Below, one piece after another: positions 34,757 to 43,874 of a stretch of DNA of 64,000 nt. Made by a program: the position numbers and the translations under genes. The DNA is taken from the NCBI RefSeq assembly GCF_000406165.1, contig NZ_CM001977.1, forward strand, positions 1,906,814 through 1,970,813, written 5' to 3'. Below the pieces are notes generated by a model. It made no database searches. It was not told where the DNA came from and worked only from the letters and a program-made list of their open reading frames with translations. The stretch is from Dickeya zeae NCPPB 2538 (GTDB lineage Bacteria > Pseudomonadota > Gammaproteobacteria > Enterobacterales > Enterobacteriaceae). How positions within the stretch are numbered: position 1 is the stretch's first letter; the number at the start of each line of letters is the position of its first letter.

Positions 34757-36730
34757 TTAGAACGACTCCCAGTCATCTTTGGTTGAGGTTGATGAAGGTT
34801 TCACCGTAGCAGACGCTTTGGTCGTTGATTTCCCCAACATTAATGGCGTTTTGGTGCTGGTTGTGTTGCGTTGTCTTGCCGGTGAGACCATAGCACTGTC
34901 ATGGCTGGTCCGGAAAAACGACACCGCGTGCTCCAGCACCTGGGCCTGCTCTTCCAGTGAATTGGCCGCTGCGGAAGATTGCTCCACCAGCGCGGCGTTT
35001 TGCTGGGTGGTGGCATCCATTTCGGAGACAGCGGTAGAGATCTGGTTGATGCCACGGCTCTGCTCATCAGAGGCGGAGGCAATCTCATCCATGATGTCAT
35101 GCACATGGGAGATGGAACGGATGATTTCATCCATTGTCTTACCGGCGTTTTCCACCTGGGTGGAACCGGTGTTCACCCGGGTGACTGACTCGTTGATCAG
35201 CGTTTCGATCTCTTTAGCGGCCTGCGCACTACGCTGGGCCAGACTGCGCACTTCGCCTGCTACCACGGCGAAGCCCCGGCCCTGTTCACCAGCACGCGCG
35301 GCTTCCACCGCGGCGTTCAGCGCCAGAATATTGGTCTGGAAAGCAATGCCGTTGATAACCGAGGTGATTTCGGAAATACGCCGGGAACTGACGGCGATTT
35401 CATTCATGGTGCTCACCACGGTAGTGACGATTTCACCGCCGCGGGTCGCATTAGCGGAAGCATCGGCAGCCAGCTGTGAGGCGTGATGCGCATTATCGGC
35501 GTTCTGTTTCACTGTGGAGGTTAGCTGCTCCATACTGGCGGCGGTTTCCACCACGGCGGCAGACTGCTGCTCGGTACGTGAGGAAAGGTCGGTGTTACCA
35601 GCGGCAATTTCCGATGCGGCCGACGCCACGTTGCTCACCCCTTCACGAATTTCACCGATCATCTCACGCAGTTTATGGTTCATGGCTGCCATTGCGGACA
35701 TCAACATCCCCAGCTCATCGCGGCGAACAACGGTGATAGAGGCCGTCAGGTCACCCTGGGCAATCCGTTCAGCTATCGACAGGCTCTGGTGCAGCGGACG
35801 GGTAATCTGCAACGTGATACGCCAGGCCATCAGGACCCCTATAGCGATAATCACCAGACCGGTCAGCAACAATTGCCACTGTGAACTGGCGGTGGTGCTG
35901 CTGACCAGCGCTAACTGACCGGTGTATAAATCGTTGGAGGCGTTATCCAGAATCACGGCCGCACCGCTCATCGTGCTAGTGGCGGCGCTTTCATTACGGA
36001 AAGCAGCCATGTACTCGTCAATGTAGCCGTTATAGGCGGAAAAGAAACGCCAGGCCTGATTCAACCAGCTTTGTTGTTCCGTACTGAATTTCGGCAGGCT
36101 TTGAGTGAATGCGGCCTGTGCGCTGGTAAGGGCTTTACGCAGGTTGGATTCAGTTTGTGCGGAAGGTGTCAGCAGCAACTCATGCGCTGTATCGCGGATA
36201 TCTGCAAGCTGTTCGTACAGCGTGATAAATTCCAGCCGTAACTCCGGTGCCTGCGTACTGGCACTGAATTGGGTGCGTAGTGTACTCAGTACACTGGCGC
36301 TGCTGTCCCGGTTGAATTTTTGCGCCACGGCATCACGCTGCTTGCTGGCGTTTATCAGCGCCTCTCGTCCTGGTACATAGACGTTATAGGCGGTATTGAG
36401 TTGATCCAGTAGCTTACGTGCACTAGGCCTCCAGGTGTACTGGTTGGTCTGCTTCAGTGACTCGCCTACTTTTGCCATCAGGTCGCCGACTTTATCCATT
36501 GCACTGTAGTCATGGGTATATTGGAAATTGAGGCGGGCGCGTCTGGCATCGTTCAGATTATTATTAATGTCATTACTGATAATGGATTTGTTGACGTAAG
36601 CGTCAATACTACGAAAATTATTAACCCCGGATAGCGTGATAAAGGCGGACATAACTAAAATGAGTCCAAACCCTATTGCCAGTTTAATACCAACCTTCAG
36701 ATTGTTATAGGTATGCATAATTGTATCCAT
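34757..36730 (-). CDS. Methyl-accepting chemotaxis protein
   Basis: A 657-residue receptor starting MDTIMHTYNNLKVGIKLAI; the start is aligned with that of its paralogue downstream. The layout is TM1 near 15-35, a helical periplasmic sensor to about residue 300, TM2 (LLLTGLVIIAIGVLMAW), HAMP, and a signalling hairpin almost identical to its neighbour's (EIAAGNTDLSSRTEQQSA, GIAFQTNILALNAAV). It ends KDDWESF, a CheR-docking-like tail. The sensor regions of the two receptors have diverged while the signalling parts have not. A consensus CRP site is 121 bp upstream. Confidence 0.92.
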   Translation of the reverse strand: MDTIMHTYNNLKVGIKLAIGFGLILVMSAFITLSGVNNFRSIDAYVNKSIISNDINNNLNDARRARLNFQYTHDYSAMDKVGDLMAKVGESLKQTNQYTWRPSARKLLDQLNTAYNVYVPGREALINASKQRDAVAQKFNRDSSASVLSTLRTQFSASTQAPELRLEFITLYEQLADIRDTAHELLLTPSAQTESNLRKALTSAQAAFTQSLPKFSTEQQSWLNQAWRFFSAYNGYIDEYMAAFRNESAATSTMSGAAVILDNASNDLYTGQLALVSSTTASSQWQLLLTGLVIIAIGVLMAWRITLQITRPLHQSLSIAERIAQGDLTASITVVRRDELGMLMSAMAAMNHKLREMIGEIREGVSNVASAASEIAAGNTDLSSRTEQQSAAVVETAASMEQLTSTVKQNADNAHHASQLAADASANATRGGEIVTTVVSTMNEIAVSSRRISEITSVINGIAFQTNILALNAAVEAARAGEQGRGFAVVAGEVRSLAQRSAQAAKEIETLINESVTRVNTGSTQVENAGKTMDEIIRSISHVHDIMDEIASASDEQSRGINQISTAVSEMDATTQQNAALVEQSSAAANSLEEQAQVLEHAVSFFRTSHDSAMVSPARQRNTTSTKTPLMLGKSTTKASATVKPSSTSTKDDWESF

Positions 36731-36850
36731 CAAGGTTTCCTACAGAGCTAAATGTGTTGACAATACAAATCAACAGAGAATGTCCATCTGTTAACGTCCG
36801 TGTTTTTTCATAAAGTACAGAGATGGGTTTCTTTCGCGAGGAGAAAAACG

Positions 36851-36866
36851 TGTGAATCTTATCACA
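36851..36866. promoter_or_regulatory. CRP-binding site upstream of the second chemoreceptor gene
   Basis: TGTGA-ATCTTA-TCACA matches both half-sites of the CRP consensus exactly, 121 bp upstream of the minus-strand receptor start. The rest of 36731-37390 is A/T-rich and gene-free. Short frames there (such as 37202-37528, which runs into sbmA) look spurious. Confidence 0.7.
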
Positions 36867-37390
36867 TTTTTTTAGAGAGTTAAACACTTGCTAACATAAT
36901 GAAATCATAGGTTGTTTGTGTTTCTTATTCCAGTTTTGTTTTTTTCTACCGGTATTCTGTTCGCAGGTTGTTAAATGTTTTCGTGTACTAGTTAGATGAT
37001 GTATTGATCGTGGTTTTATCTGCTCTCTTTTTCAAAAAATTATTTTTAAGTAGCCTGACTAAGTCATATTTTTTCATTTTGTTGTTGGTCGATAAAATAA
37101 TGTGATTCTTCCGATAAAGAAAAAAATAATCAGGGAGAGGGCTGTCACTCTCATTTTGAAGTATGAAGGGTATGCACCCCGAATAATTCGGAACTGATAA
37201 TATGCGCTATACAGTCTGCTATATAATGCGCTATCTCTCGCTATCGGCGGTAAGTGGGATTGGGCATGCGCATTCAGGTATGATCGAGAAGGGGATTCGC
37301 AGGATAAAGGCGCAGAATAAAGGCTGTGGTGAGAGAGCCCCGATGCTGTGCTGCCTGGCCGACTGGCTACACAGAACCGGGGCGCGGTTA

Positions 37391-38620
37391 TCAGACGCCG
37401 GACGTGGCATCCGCCGCGTCGGTAACTATCGGCACGTCTTTAATCACCGATTCGAAGCTACGCAGACGTTTATAAATCGACATCAGCTCGACGATGGTGG
37501 TCCACGAGTTAATCAGGTATTGGAATGAGCTACGCACCTGATCGAACACGTTGGTTATCTGGTTCATCAGACCGAGTGTCAGACTACCGGCGACGATCGA
37601 CGGCAGCAGCATGATAATGCCGAACACATTGTCGGTTTGCAGATAGAGCACCCGTGCAATATTGAAATAGGTGTAGTGGAAATAGAGGCGGAAATAGTTT
37701 TTCCGTACGTTGGTGAACAGCTGTTTGACCGTCGGCGGTGTGGCACGGGTAGCGTCGTCTTCACCATAGACCAGCTCTTTACGATAGGCGGCTTCCACGC
37801 GCTGGTTGTTAAATTCCAGCCCCGGCAGTTTGATGCCGATAAACGCCAGCAAGCCCGTCCCTGCCAGCGACCAGACAATCGCGGCAATCACCAGACCGTA
37901 AGGCACTTCGCCAATCAACGGCAGGGTTTTGACATGAGATGAAAGGCTGACCAGCACCGGTAAAAAGGCTATCAACGTCATCAATGATTTCACCAGATCT
38001 ACGCCCAGGCTTTCCACGGTGGAAGCAAAGCGCATGGTGTCTTCCTGAATACGTTGCGCGGCCCCTTCAATGTGGCGTAAGGATTGCCAGTGCGAAGAGT
38101 AGTAATCATTCATCGCAGTACGCCAGCGAAAGACATAATGGCTGACGAAAAAAAGGTGCATTACGCCTACGGTGACGGCCGTTAGCGCAATACCCAGGAA
38201 AATCAGCAACTCTTTGTAAAACGCCTGAATCGTTACTGCGTTAGGGGCACTGAGCGCTTTTTGGATCAGGTCATAAAAAGGGCCATACCAGTCGTTTACC
38301 GCCACGCCGATTTCCACCGAAAAGTAGGTGACGAAAATAATCAGTGAGGTTCCCAGGATAGACCAGCGTTGCCAGGGATGGGGACGTAATAGCGCCCAGG
38401 CCCCCGCGAAAAGGCAAACGCACAGCAGGTAATAACCGTAAAACCACAAAAAAGCGGGTGACAGGAACCGTGCGGCCCCGTGCGGCAACGGCTCGCTGAT
38501 GTGCAGCAGGCTGTCACCCAGCGGGCGTCCCCAGCCATACCAAATGATCACTGCCACCAGCGACCAGATCAGCGCAGAAGAGAAAAACCACTTGGGATTG
38601 GGAAAAAACGACTTGAACAT
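37391..38620 (-). CDS. sbmA: Peptide antibiotic transporter SbmA
   Basis: A 409-residue inner-membrane protein close to E. coli SbmA along its length. It starts MFKSFFPNPKWFFSSALIW and has about seven to eight hydrophobic helices, FVSHYVFRWRTAMNDYY, HIEGAAQRIQEDTMRFAST and YGEDDATRATPPTVKQLF. SbmA/BacA imports peptides such as microcins, bleomycin and proline-rich antimicrobial peptides in a proton-driven manner, and BacA is needed for some symbioses. In a plant pathogen it could bear on survival against host antimicrobial peptides. It is monocistronic, between the chemoreceptors and the T3SS. Confidence 0.95.
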   Translation of the reverse strand: MFKSFFPNPKWFFSSALIWSLVAVIIWYGWGRPLGDSLLHISEPLPHGAARFLSPAFLWFYGYYLLCVCLFAGAWALLRPHPWQRWSILGTSLIIFVTYFSVEIGVAVNDWYGPFYDLIQKALSAPNAVTIQAFYKELLIFLGIALTAVTVGVMHLFFVSHYVFRWRTAMNDYYSSHWQSLRHIEGAAQRIQEDTMRFASTVESLGVDLVKSLMTLIAFLPVLVSLSSHVKTLPLIGEVPYGLVIAAIVWSLAGTGLLAFIGIKLPGLEFNNQRVEAAYRKELVYGEDDATRATPPTVKQLFTNVRKNYFRLYFHYTYFNIARVLYLQTDNVFGIIMLLPSIVAGSLTLGLMNQITNVFDQVRSSFQYLINSWTTIVELMSIYKRLRSFESVIKDVPIVTDAADATSGV

Positions 38621-38998
38621 AAGCGCACTTTGTATCCGTAACAGGAGAATAATTGCTGTAATAGCAAATATTTAACCTAAGTGCAGGATTATATTGAAAC
38701 GATTTTTGACGATGATGGCTTTTTCTTTACGCAGCCGTGCAGTGACAGGAAGCTTACCGTGGCACGACACACTCGACAGGCCGGTATCATTAGGGTGACC
38801 GGTTGGCTGACTGCGGTGTGTCGACGAGGCTGACAGCGTTGTCAGGTCTTGATTGATGTTATCAGATTTTTTGGTGAAAACGGGTGTGTTAAAGTAGAAC
38901 GCGATTTATTGCGAGTATCTCGTGTTTTCGTCACTTAAGAATAAAAATGCACCAATAGTGTGTCAGGTAGTTTATATGGGATGGAGGGATGGATTGTG
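38621..38998. other. Gap between divergent sbmA and the lipoprotein gene
   Basis: 378 bp with no gene. It must contain both promoters. I saw no hrp box and no consensus CRP site. Confidence 0.4.
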
Positions 38999-39586
38999 GT
39001 GAAATATTTGGGGTTGGCTGGCTTGTTGTTATTAACGGCATGCTCATCTCTGACTACTGTGAATGATTATAATAAAGATTTAACAGATTCGCTTGCCGAT
39101 AAAAGAGTCGGTATCGCCTTCGATATGAATAATAATAGAACTCGGGTCTACCCGGAAACGAAAACATGTATTGATCTCTACTCAAAAAATAACGGATTCG
39201 TTCCTGTCATGCGCTTGAGTAAAAAATCGATAGGGATGCCAGTCGTCGATGAAATGAGTGATAGGCATCAAGAATTCTGGGTGAGTGCCAATGGGTATAT
39301 CGCGGTCAGGGTGCTCTACACCGGTGAAAACAATCACCGGTCATTCTTCTCGCCCGATGTGTTAGTGTCAGAGAGCGTGATTGCCTTTAAGCCTGAAGCG
39401 GGTTCATTTTATTACGTGACGATTGATTTCAAGGACAGAAACGCAGAAACAGGGAAATACTTAAGGGTGTATAAAATTGTTGATAATGCGTCGGGAGAAA
39501 AAACATTACAGCATGTCGAGATGCTGACATTGAGAAACTGTCCAGGTCAACAACCGTGGTACACAAAAGCCGGTGCGGCGATATGA
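38999..39586 (+). CDS. Small predicted lipoprotein of unknown function
   Basis: A 195-residue protein with a lipoprotein signal (VKYLGLAGLLLLTACSS, lipobox LTAC with the acylated Cys near residue 15). The GTG at 38999 is chosen because a GGAGG lies 12 nt upstream and the signal sequence starts there. ATG starts further upstream would add non-hydrophobic residues. The mature part is charged and beta-rich in look, with two Cys residues (TCIDLY, LRNCPG). The family is not recognised. It lies at the flank of the T3SS operon end, but no hrp box precedes it and it faces hrcU, so a T3SS role is unsupported. Confidence 0.65.
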   Translation: MKYLGLAGLLLLTACSSLTTVNDYNKDLTDSLADKRVGIAFDMNNNRTRVYPETKTCIDLYSKNNGFVPVMRLSKKSIGMPVVDEMSDRHQEFWVSANGYIAVRVLYTGENNHRSFFSPDVLVSESVIAFKPEAGSFYYVTIDFKDRNAETGKYLRVYKIVDNASGEKTLQHVEMLTLRNCPGQQPWYTKAGAAI

Positions 39587-39610
39587 TTTTATTTTCTTAG
39601 ACCGCTAACG

Positions 39611-39645
39611 TGTATCCCTGCTGATAGGCTATCGGCAGGGATACA
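39611..39645 (+). terminator. Long hairpin after the lipoprotein gene
   Basis: TGTATCCCTGC (39611-39621) pairs with GCAGGGATACA (39635-39645), and the stem continues after one mismatch with GATAG/CTATC. There is no T-run, so it may act as a transcript-stabilising or processing hairpin rather than an efficient terminator. Confidence 0.45.
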
Positions 39646-39652
39646 CCCCAAA

Positions 39653-39779
39653 TATACCCGTCATACTTCAAGTTGCAGGTGTGTTGGCTGCCCTCGTTCA
39701 CCCCAGTCACTTACTGATATAAGTGACTGGGGATTCGCTCGGTTGCCGCCGTCCTGCAACTCGAATTATTTTGGGTATA
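39653..39779. repeat. ERIC element (standard 127-bp form)
   Basis: A 127-bp imperfect palindrome bounded by TATACCC and GGGTATA. The core CCCCAGTCACTTACT...AAGTGACTGGGGATTC matches the enterobacterial repetitive intergenic consensus. It lies between the convergent lipoprotein gene and hrcU. Such elements are transcribed into stable hairpins and are probably non-autonomous mobile repeats. Confidence 0.85.
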
Positions 39780-39826
39780 AATGTCTAAGCAAAATAGTAA
39801 AATAAAAAACATGGCTCCATCCGTGG

Positions 39827-40906
39827 TTAATCCAGTTCAATGATTTCCTGCTGGCTCAGGTCGTTATCCAGCTGGCGTAATACCCGATAAACCTGCGCAA
39901 CCGACTGTAACGTATGGCGTGGAATGTAGTGACCCTCGGGGACCCGATACAGAGTTCGTGCCAGCCAGATAAAGCGGATCACCGGCACATTGGCCTGATG
40001 CGCGCGGGCGATGAGCGCTTTGGCCTGTTCGTCTTCCCCCTTGAGTAGAATGCGCGGTAATGGCGTTTTGCCAGGACGATAGAATAGCGCCACCGCATAG
40101 TGTGTCGGGTTAACCAACAGCAGGTCGGCATCCTCGATGTTGGGTTTGGCGCGAGGGCTGGCCGGTTCGTTGAGGATTTCCTGGGCGACCGATTTGCGAT
40201 GCCCCTTCATGTGGGGGTCGCCTTCCGAATTTTTGAACTCGTTACGAATATCTTCATGACTCATGCGTTGCTGCTTGAGGAAGTAGTATTTTTGCAAGCC
40301 GAAGTCGAGTATCGCCAGCGCCAGCAGTGAAGACAGGGTGGTGCGCGCCACACTTTTCAGTACACTCTCCACACCTTTCCAGAAGGCGGTCAGGTCGCCA
40401 TAGGCTAACTCCACCAGCCACTCCAACTGCGGTATAACGACGAGCCAGAACACCAATCCGATGGTGGTTGCCTTCAGAATAGAGGTCAGCATGTCGGTGA
40501 GCTTGCGCATCGTGAACATTTGCTTGATTTGGTTGACCGGGTTGAGGCGGTTGACATCGATTTTTAGCGCTTCCACCGCGAACAGCGGGCCGTATTGGAT
40601 CCAACCGCCGACAATACGCATCAGCAGCGCCACACTAATGGTCAACAGGCAGAAGGTGCCCAGCAGTGATAACGCTTCGCTGAACACTTCATTGGTGGCA
40701 TGGCCGAACGGGTCAGACAGACGGCTCAGCGGCAATTGCATTAATGCCTGTAGTTTGCTCATGCCGTTATCGGTCAGCGCCAGAATCATCTCCAGTAGTG
40801 CAAAGCTAATCAGCAGTTTGGGAACATCCTGACTTTGACCGACTTCCCCTTTTTTGCGCGCATCCTGCAATTTCTTGGGGGTGGGTTTTTCGGTTTTTTC
40901 GCTCAT
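39827..40906 (-). CDS. hrcU: T3SS export apparatus switch protein HrcU
   Basis: A 359-residue inner-membrane protein of the FlhB/YscU family with four N-terminal helices (to about residue 210) and a cytoplasmic C-terminal domain. It carries the autocleavage motif NPTH at 266-269 in LLLVNPTHYAVALFY, which controls the switch of substrate specificity. It starts MSEKTEKPTPKKLQDARKKGEV, as usual for the family. It is the last gene of the hrpJ operon, 36 bp after hrcT, and convergent with the lipoprotein gene. Confidence 0.96.
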   Translation of the reverse strand: MSEKTEKPTPKKLQDARKKGEVGQSQDVPKLLISFALLEMILALTDNGMSKLQALMQLPLSRLSDPFGHATNEVFSEALSLLGTFCLLTISVALLMRIVGGWIQYGPLFAVEALKIDVNRLNPVNQIKQMFTMRKLTDMLTSILKATTIGLVFWLVVIPQLEWLVELAYGDLTAFWKGVESVLKSVARTTLSSLLALAILDFGLQKYYFLKQQRMSHEDIRNEFKNSEGDPHMKGHRKSVAQEILNEPASPRAKPNIEDADLLLVNPTHYAVALFYRPGKTPLPRILLKGEDEQAKALIARAHQANVPVIRFIWLARTLYRVPEGHYIPRHTLQSVAQVYRVLRQLDNDLSQQEIIELD

Positions 40907-40942
40907 CCCGGCACCTTAGTGGTTAATTGTCGTATTCAGCGC

Positions 40943-41746
40943 TCAGGACGATGCCTGAAAGAACAGCGGAAACAGGTGTTTCAGGTCGGCCAGCGCCTTG
41001 AGTCGGCCTTCACCGAGAAACTGCAACACCGGCATGTAGAGCACGAAAAACGCGATCCCGGCCAGGCACTTGGCCGGGGCGGACAGCACGTAGACCTGCA
41101 ATTGCGGACTGTAAAGACTGAGAATGGCGATGCTGAATTCCAGCAACAGTAACAACGCCACCAACGGACCGGCATACACGATCATGTGTTGGAAGGTGTC
41201 GTTGAGCAGACCGAGATAGGTGTGAAAACCCAGCTCCGATAACGGCGGCAGAAAATCCAATGCGGGCCATAGCCGGTAACTGTCCCACAGTAATTGCGTG
41301 AAGCCGGAAAACCCGATGGTGATGATCAGCAGCAGGGTAAACAGCTCTTTCATCATGTGGCCAATCGGGGTGGCATCGCTACCCAGCGCCGGGTTGAGCT
41401 GGCCGCCGGTCAGCGCGCCACGCTGGTTATCGAACAACGCGCCCACAGATTCAAACAGCCAGAACGGCATGGCCAGCACCACCCCCAGCAGCAATCCAAT
41501 GACCAGCTCTTTGAGCAACAGCGCGGGTAACATGGGCCAGGTTATTGTGGTGGTTAACATGTGTTGCTGGATAGCACCGGCCGGGACTAGCGCGATGGCA
41601 AGCGCCACCGCGTTGCGCAGCATGCCTTTGATAATGCTGAAAGAGAACAGTGGTACCAGAAACAGGCATGGATACAACCGGGCTACGCCGAGCGTTAGCG
41701 CGTAAATAAAATCGTAAATAGACTGGAGGGTGGCAAGAGAGAGCAT
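40943..41746 (-). CDS. hrcT: T3SS export apparatus protein HrcT
   Basis: A 267-residue FliR/SpaR-family inner-membrane protein with about six hydrophobic helices, starting MLSLATLQSIYDFIY. The ATG at 41746 has GAGG 5 nt upstream; a GTG two codons earlier is possible. Motifs include LFSFSIIKGMLRNAVALAIALV and SVGALFDNQRGALTGG, typical of the family. With HrcR and HrcS it forms the export gate. Confidence 0.95.
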   Translation of the reverse strand: MLSLATLQSIYDFIYALTLGVARLYPCLFLVPLFSFSIIKGMLRNAVALAIALVPAGAIQQHMLTTTITWPMLPALLLKELVIGLLLGVVLAMPFWLFESVGALFDNQRGALTGGQLNPALGSDATPIGHMMKELFTLLLIITIGFSGFTQLLWDSYRLWPALDFLPPLSELGFHTYLGLLNDTFQHMIVYAGPLVALLLLLEFSIAILSLYSPQLQVYVLSAPAKCLAGIAFFVLYMPVLQFLGEGRLKALADLKHLFPLFFQASS

Positions 41747-41753
41747 CGTCACC

Positions 41754-42014
41754 TCATGCCCGGACTTGTTCGATCATATTAAAAGCCATGACCGCCAGTT
41801 GGATTAACTCAACGCCTATCCAGCGGCCGGTCATGGCCAACACCAACCCTACCGCCACCAGTTTGACGGCAAAAGGCAACGTTTGGTCCTGCAACTGCAT
41901 CACCGCCTGTAGCAGTGAAATCAGTACACCGACCACCACCGCGACCAACAACGGCGGTGCAGACAGCATCACCACCAACACCATCGCCTGTCGGAACAGC
42001 GTGAGCGTTTCCAT
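41754..42014 (-). CDS. hrcS: T3SS export apparatus protein HrcS
   Basis: An 86-residue FliQ/SpaQ-family protein with two membrane hairpins. It starts METLTLFRQAMVLVVMLSAP and contains LISLLQAVMQLQDQTLPFAVK, the well-conserved cytoplasmic loop of the family. It lies 7 bp after hrcR and just ahead of hrcT, in the invariant R-S-T-U order. It is part of the export gate. Confidence 0.95.
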   Translation of the reverse strand: METLTLFRQAMVLVVMLSAPPLLVAVVVGVLISLLQAVMQLQDQTLPFAVKLVAVGLVLAMTGRWIGVELIQLAVMAFNMIEQVRA

Positions 42015-42021
42015 GATGACC

Positions 42022-42675
42022 TCACAGGTAACTGTAGAACAGGCCGTCCAGCAGACGCGTCCAGCCGTTAACCAGCACGAACAGCAATAGCTTGAGCGGG
42101 AGCGAAAGGGTGGTCGGCGCTACCATCTGCATCCCCAGCGCCAGCAGGACATTAGAGACAATCAGGTCGATAACGATGAACGGGATATAAATCAGAAAAC
42201 CGATTTTAAACCCGGCTTGTAGCTCTGAGAGCACGTAAGCGGGTAGGATTAACAGGATGCTCTGGGTGGTTATTTTCTCCGACATCGCCGCTGGCCACAT
42301 GCGCAGGCTGTTTTCATGCAGATGGGTGAGAATATCCGGGTCAGTGTTGCGCGACATGAATCTCTGTAACGGTTCGATGCCGCGGGTCACGCTGCTTTCC
42401 AGCGCGTCGAGGTTACTGAAATCCACCGGTGCGTCCTGAAACCGCTGTTTGATGTCGCTGAATACCGGTGCCATCACGAACAGCGTGGCGGCGAGCGCCA
42501 CACCGTATAACGCCATGTTGGGTGGCACTTGCTGTACCCCGATGGCGTTGCGGGTGAGCATCAGTACCATCGATATTTTCAGAAAACAGGTGCAGACGAT
42601 CATCATCAGCGGAATCAGTGACAGCGACCCCAGAAACAGGGCAAACATCACCGGGTCGAAATTGCCCGAGGTCAT
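42022..42675 (-). CDS. hrcR: T3SS export apparatus protein HrcR
   Basis: A 217-residue FliP/SpaP-family inner-membrane protein with four hydrophobic helices. Family motifs are CFLKISMVLMLTRNAIGVQQVPPNM, ILLILPAYVLSELQAGFKIGFL and VSNVLLALGMQMV. The ATG overlaps the stop of hrcQ by 4 bp, so translation is coupled. It forms the core of the export gate in the inner membrane. Confidence 0.96.
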   Translation of the reverse strand: MTSGNFDPVMFALFLGSLSLIPLMMIVCTCFLKISMVLMLTRNAIGVQQVPPNMALYGVALAATLFVMAPVFSDIKQRFQDAPVDFSNLDALESSVTRGIEPLQRFMSRNTDPDILTHLHENSLRMWPAAMSEKITTQSILLILPAYVLSELQAGFKIGFLIYIPFIVIDLIVSNVLLALGMQMVAPTTLSLPLKLLLFVLVNGWTRLLDGLFYSYL

Positions 42676-43874
42676 CGCAATGACTCCGTGGCGAGCTCCC
42701 GGCCAGCAATCGGTCCACGGGTGATTTGTAACCCAAGTCGACCGTCTACATTGACCAGTTCTCCCTGCGCCAGTGGTTGTTCGCCGTGATACAGCGTGGC
42801 TTCGCCGGGCGTGGCCTGTTGCAGGGTTAACACGGTACCGGGAGCGAGTTGCTGCAAATCCTGTAGTGTCAGTGTCAGGTAGCCGCAGCGTACCGTCAGT
42901 GCCAGCGCGAGCGGAGGCAGTGGATAACCTGACAGCGGTTCGCCAGAGGGCAACGTACTTTCTGCACAGGGTGATGTTTCCTGCACATTGCTGTTATTCG
43001 GCAGGGTATTGCCGTAAGACGTGGTATTGCCGTAAGCAGCGGTGTCGTCAAACGGTGTCGGGTCACCAAAGCGCGTTGTGTCGCCAGGAAATGTGGTCAC
43101 GGGGCAGTCCTCCAGTTCTGTCACGGCAAACCAGTAAGGGGCGAGTGCCTCCATCCTGAGTTGCCCGGCTAACCGCCGGTCGGCCAGCGTAATGCTGCCG
43201 TCGCCTTGCGGTGAGAAGTACTGTCTATGTGGACAGATCACGTCACCCGGTTCCAGACTCGCCAACTGTTCTTGTGACAACGTCACGTCGGCCAGTATTA
43301 ATGGCAGGCGTATCGCCAGGTGATTGGGCAAAACCGAGCGTGGTGCGTGCCACCCCGGCCGACTCTGCCATCGCTGCACCGTATGGAATGACGTTCGTAA
43401 CCGACTGCGAATACGAAAATCACCCCGTATCACCTCCAGCCACAATGTTAATTCGGCTGATGTGTTATCACCTGAAGGCGTATTGTCATCTGATGCTGCT
43501 ACAGAATCAGGTTGTGCAGGTAACAGCGGCTGAATTTCACCGAACAGCTCGCGCAATGCCGGGCTGAGCGCCTGATTGTAGTGCGTCCAGTAACGGGTCA
43601 CGGTTTCATTGTTGTCATGCTTGCCGGGTAATAGTGCCGGGCAGGCGGAGAGCAGCGACAGCAAGGGGGCAGCATTGTCCAGCCATAGTGTACCGTCGTG
43701 GCAACGCCAGCCGCTTTCCGCTCCGACAACGGGCGCGTCGTGCGCTAACTGCATGCGCAATTCCCCCGGTTGTCCCTCCAGCGTGAAGGCGAAGCGCTGT
43801 GCGCTCGCCAACTGGCGCGATAGCGTCGCTTGCGCCTGACTGATGTGCCGTAGTGTCTGTGCCAGTGGGGTCAT
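42672..43874 (-). CDS. hrcQ: T3SS C-ring/sorting platform protein HrcQ
   Basis: A 400-residue single-chain HrcQ (YscQ/FliN-like), not split into HrcQA and HrcQB as in Pseudomonas. The N-terminal part (about 1-250) is poorly conserved. The C-terminal SpoA-type domain (about 320-390) has LALTVRCGYLTLTLQDLQQLAPGTVL-like content and ends with GQLVNVDGRLGLQI-type beta strands. Between them is a low-complexity Gly/Asn/Thr linker made of hexapeptide repeats (42999-43091). It starts MTPLAQTLRHISQ and overlaps hrpP by 4 bp. It docks ATPase and substrates at the cytoplasmic face. Confidence 0.93.
   Translation of the reverse strand: MTPLAQTLRHISQAQATLSRQLASAQRFAFTLEGQPGELRMQLAHDAPVVGAESGWRCHDGTLWLDNAAPLLSLLSACPALLPGKHDNNETVTRYWTHYNQALSPALRELFGEIQPLLPAQPDSVAASDDNTPSGDNTSAELTLWLEVIRGDFRIRSRLRTSFHTVQRWQSRPGWHAPRSVLPNHLAIRLPLILADVTLSQEQLASLEPGDVICPHRQYFSPQGDGSITLADRRLAGQLRMEALAPYWFAVTELEDCPVTTFPGDTTRFGDPTPFDDTAAYGNTTSYGNTLPNNSNVQETSPCAESTLPSGEPLSGYPLPPLALALTVRCGYLTLTLQDLQQLAPGTVLTLQQATPGEATLYHGEQPLAQGELVNVDGRLGLQITRGPIAGRELATESLR
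42999..43091 (-). repeat. 18-bp tandem repeat encoding a hexapeptide linker in HrcQ
   Basis: Five in-frame units, read on the coding strand, give FPGDTTR, FGDPTP, FDDTAA, YGNTTS and YGNTLP (residues about 262-292). Four are 18 bp and the first 21 bp. The last two (42999-43016 and 43017-43034) are the most alike. The pattern should make the linker length variable between strains. Confidence 0.7.

Noticed and set aside
37202..37528. Plus-strand frame beside sbmA
   Set aside because: Its second half is antisense to sbmA and the start has no Shine-Dalgarno sequence.
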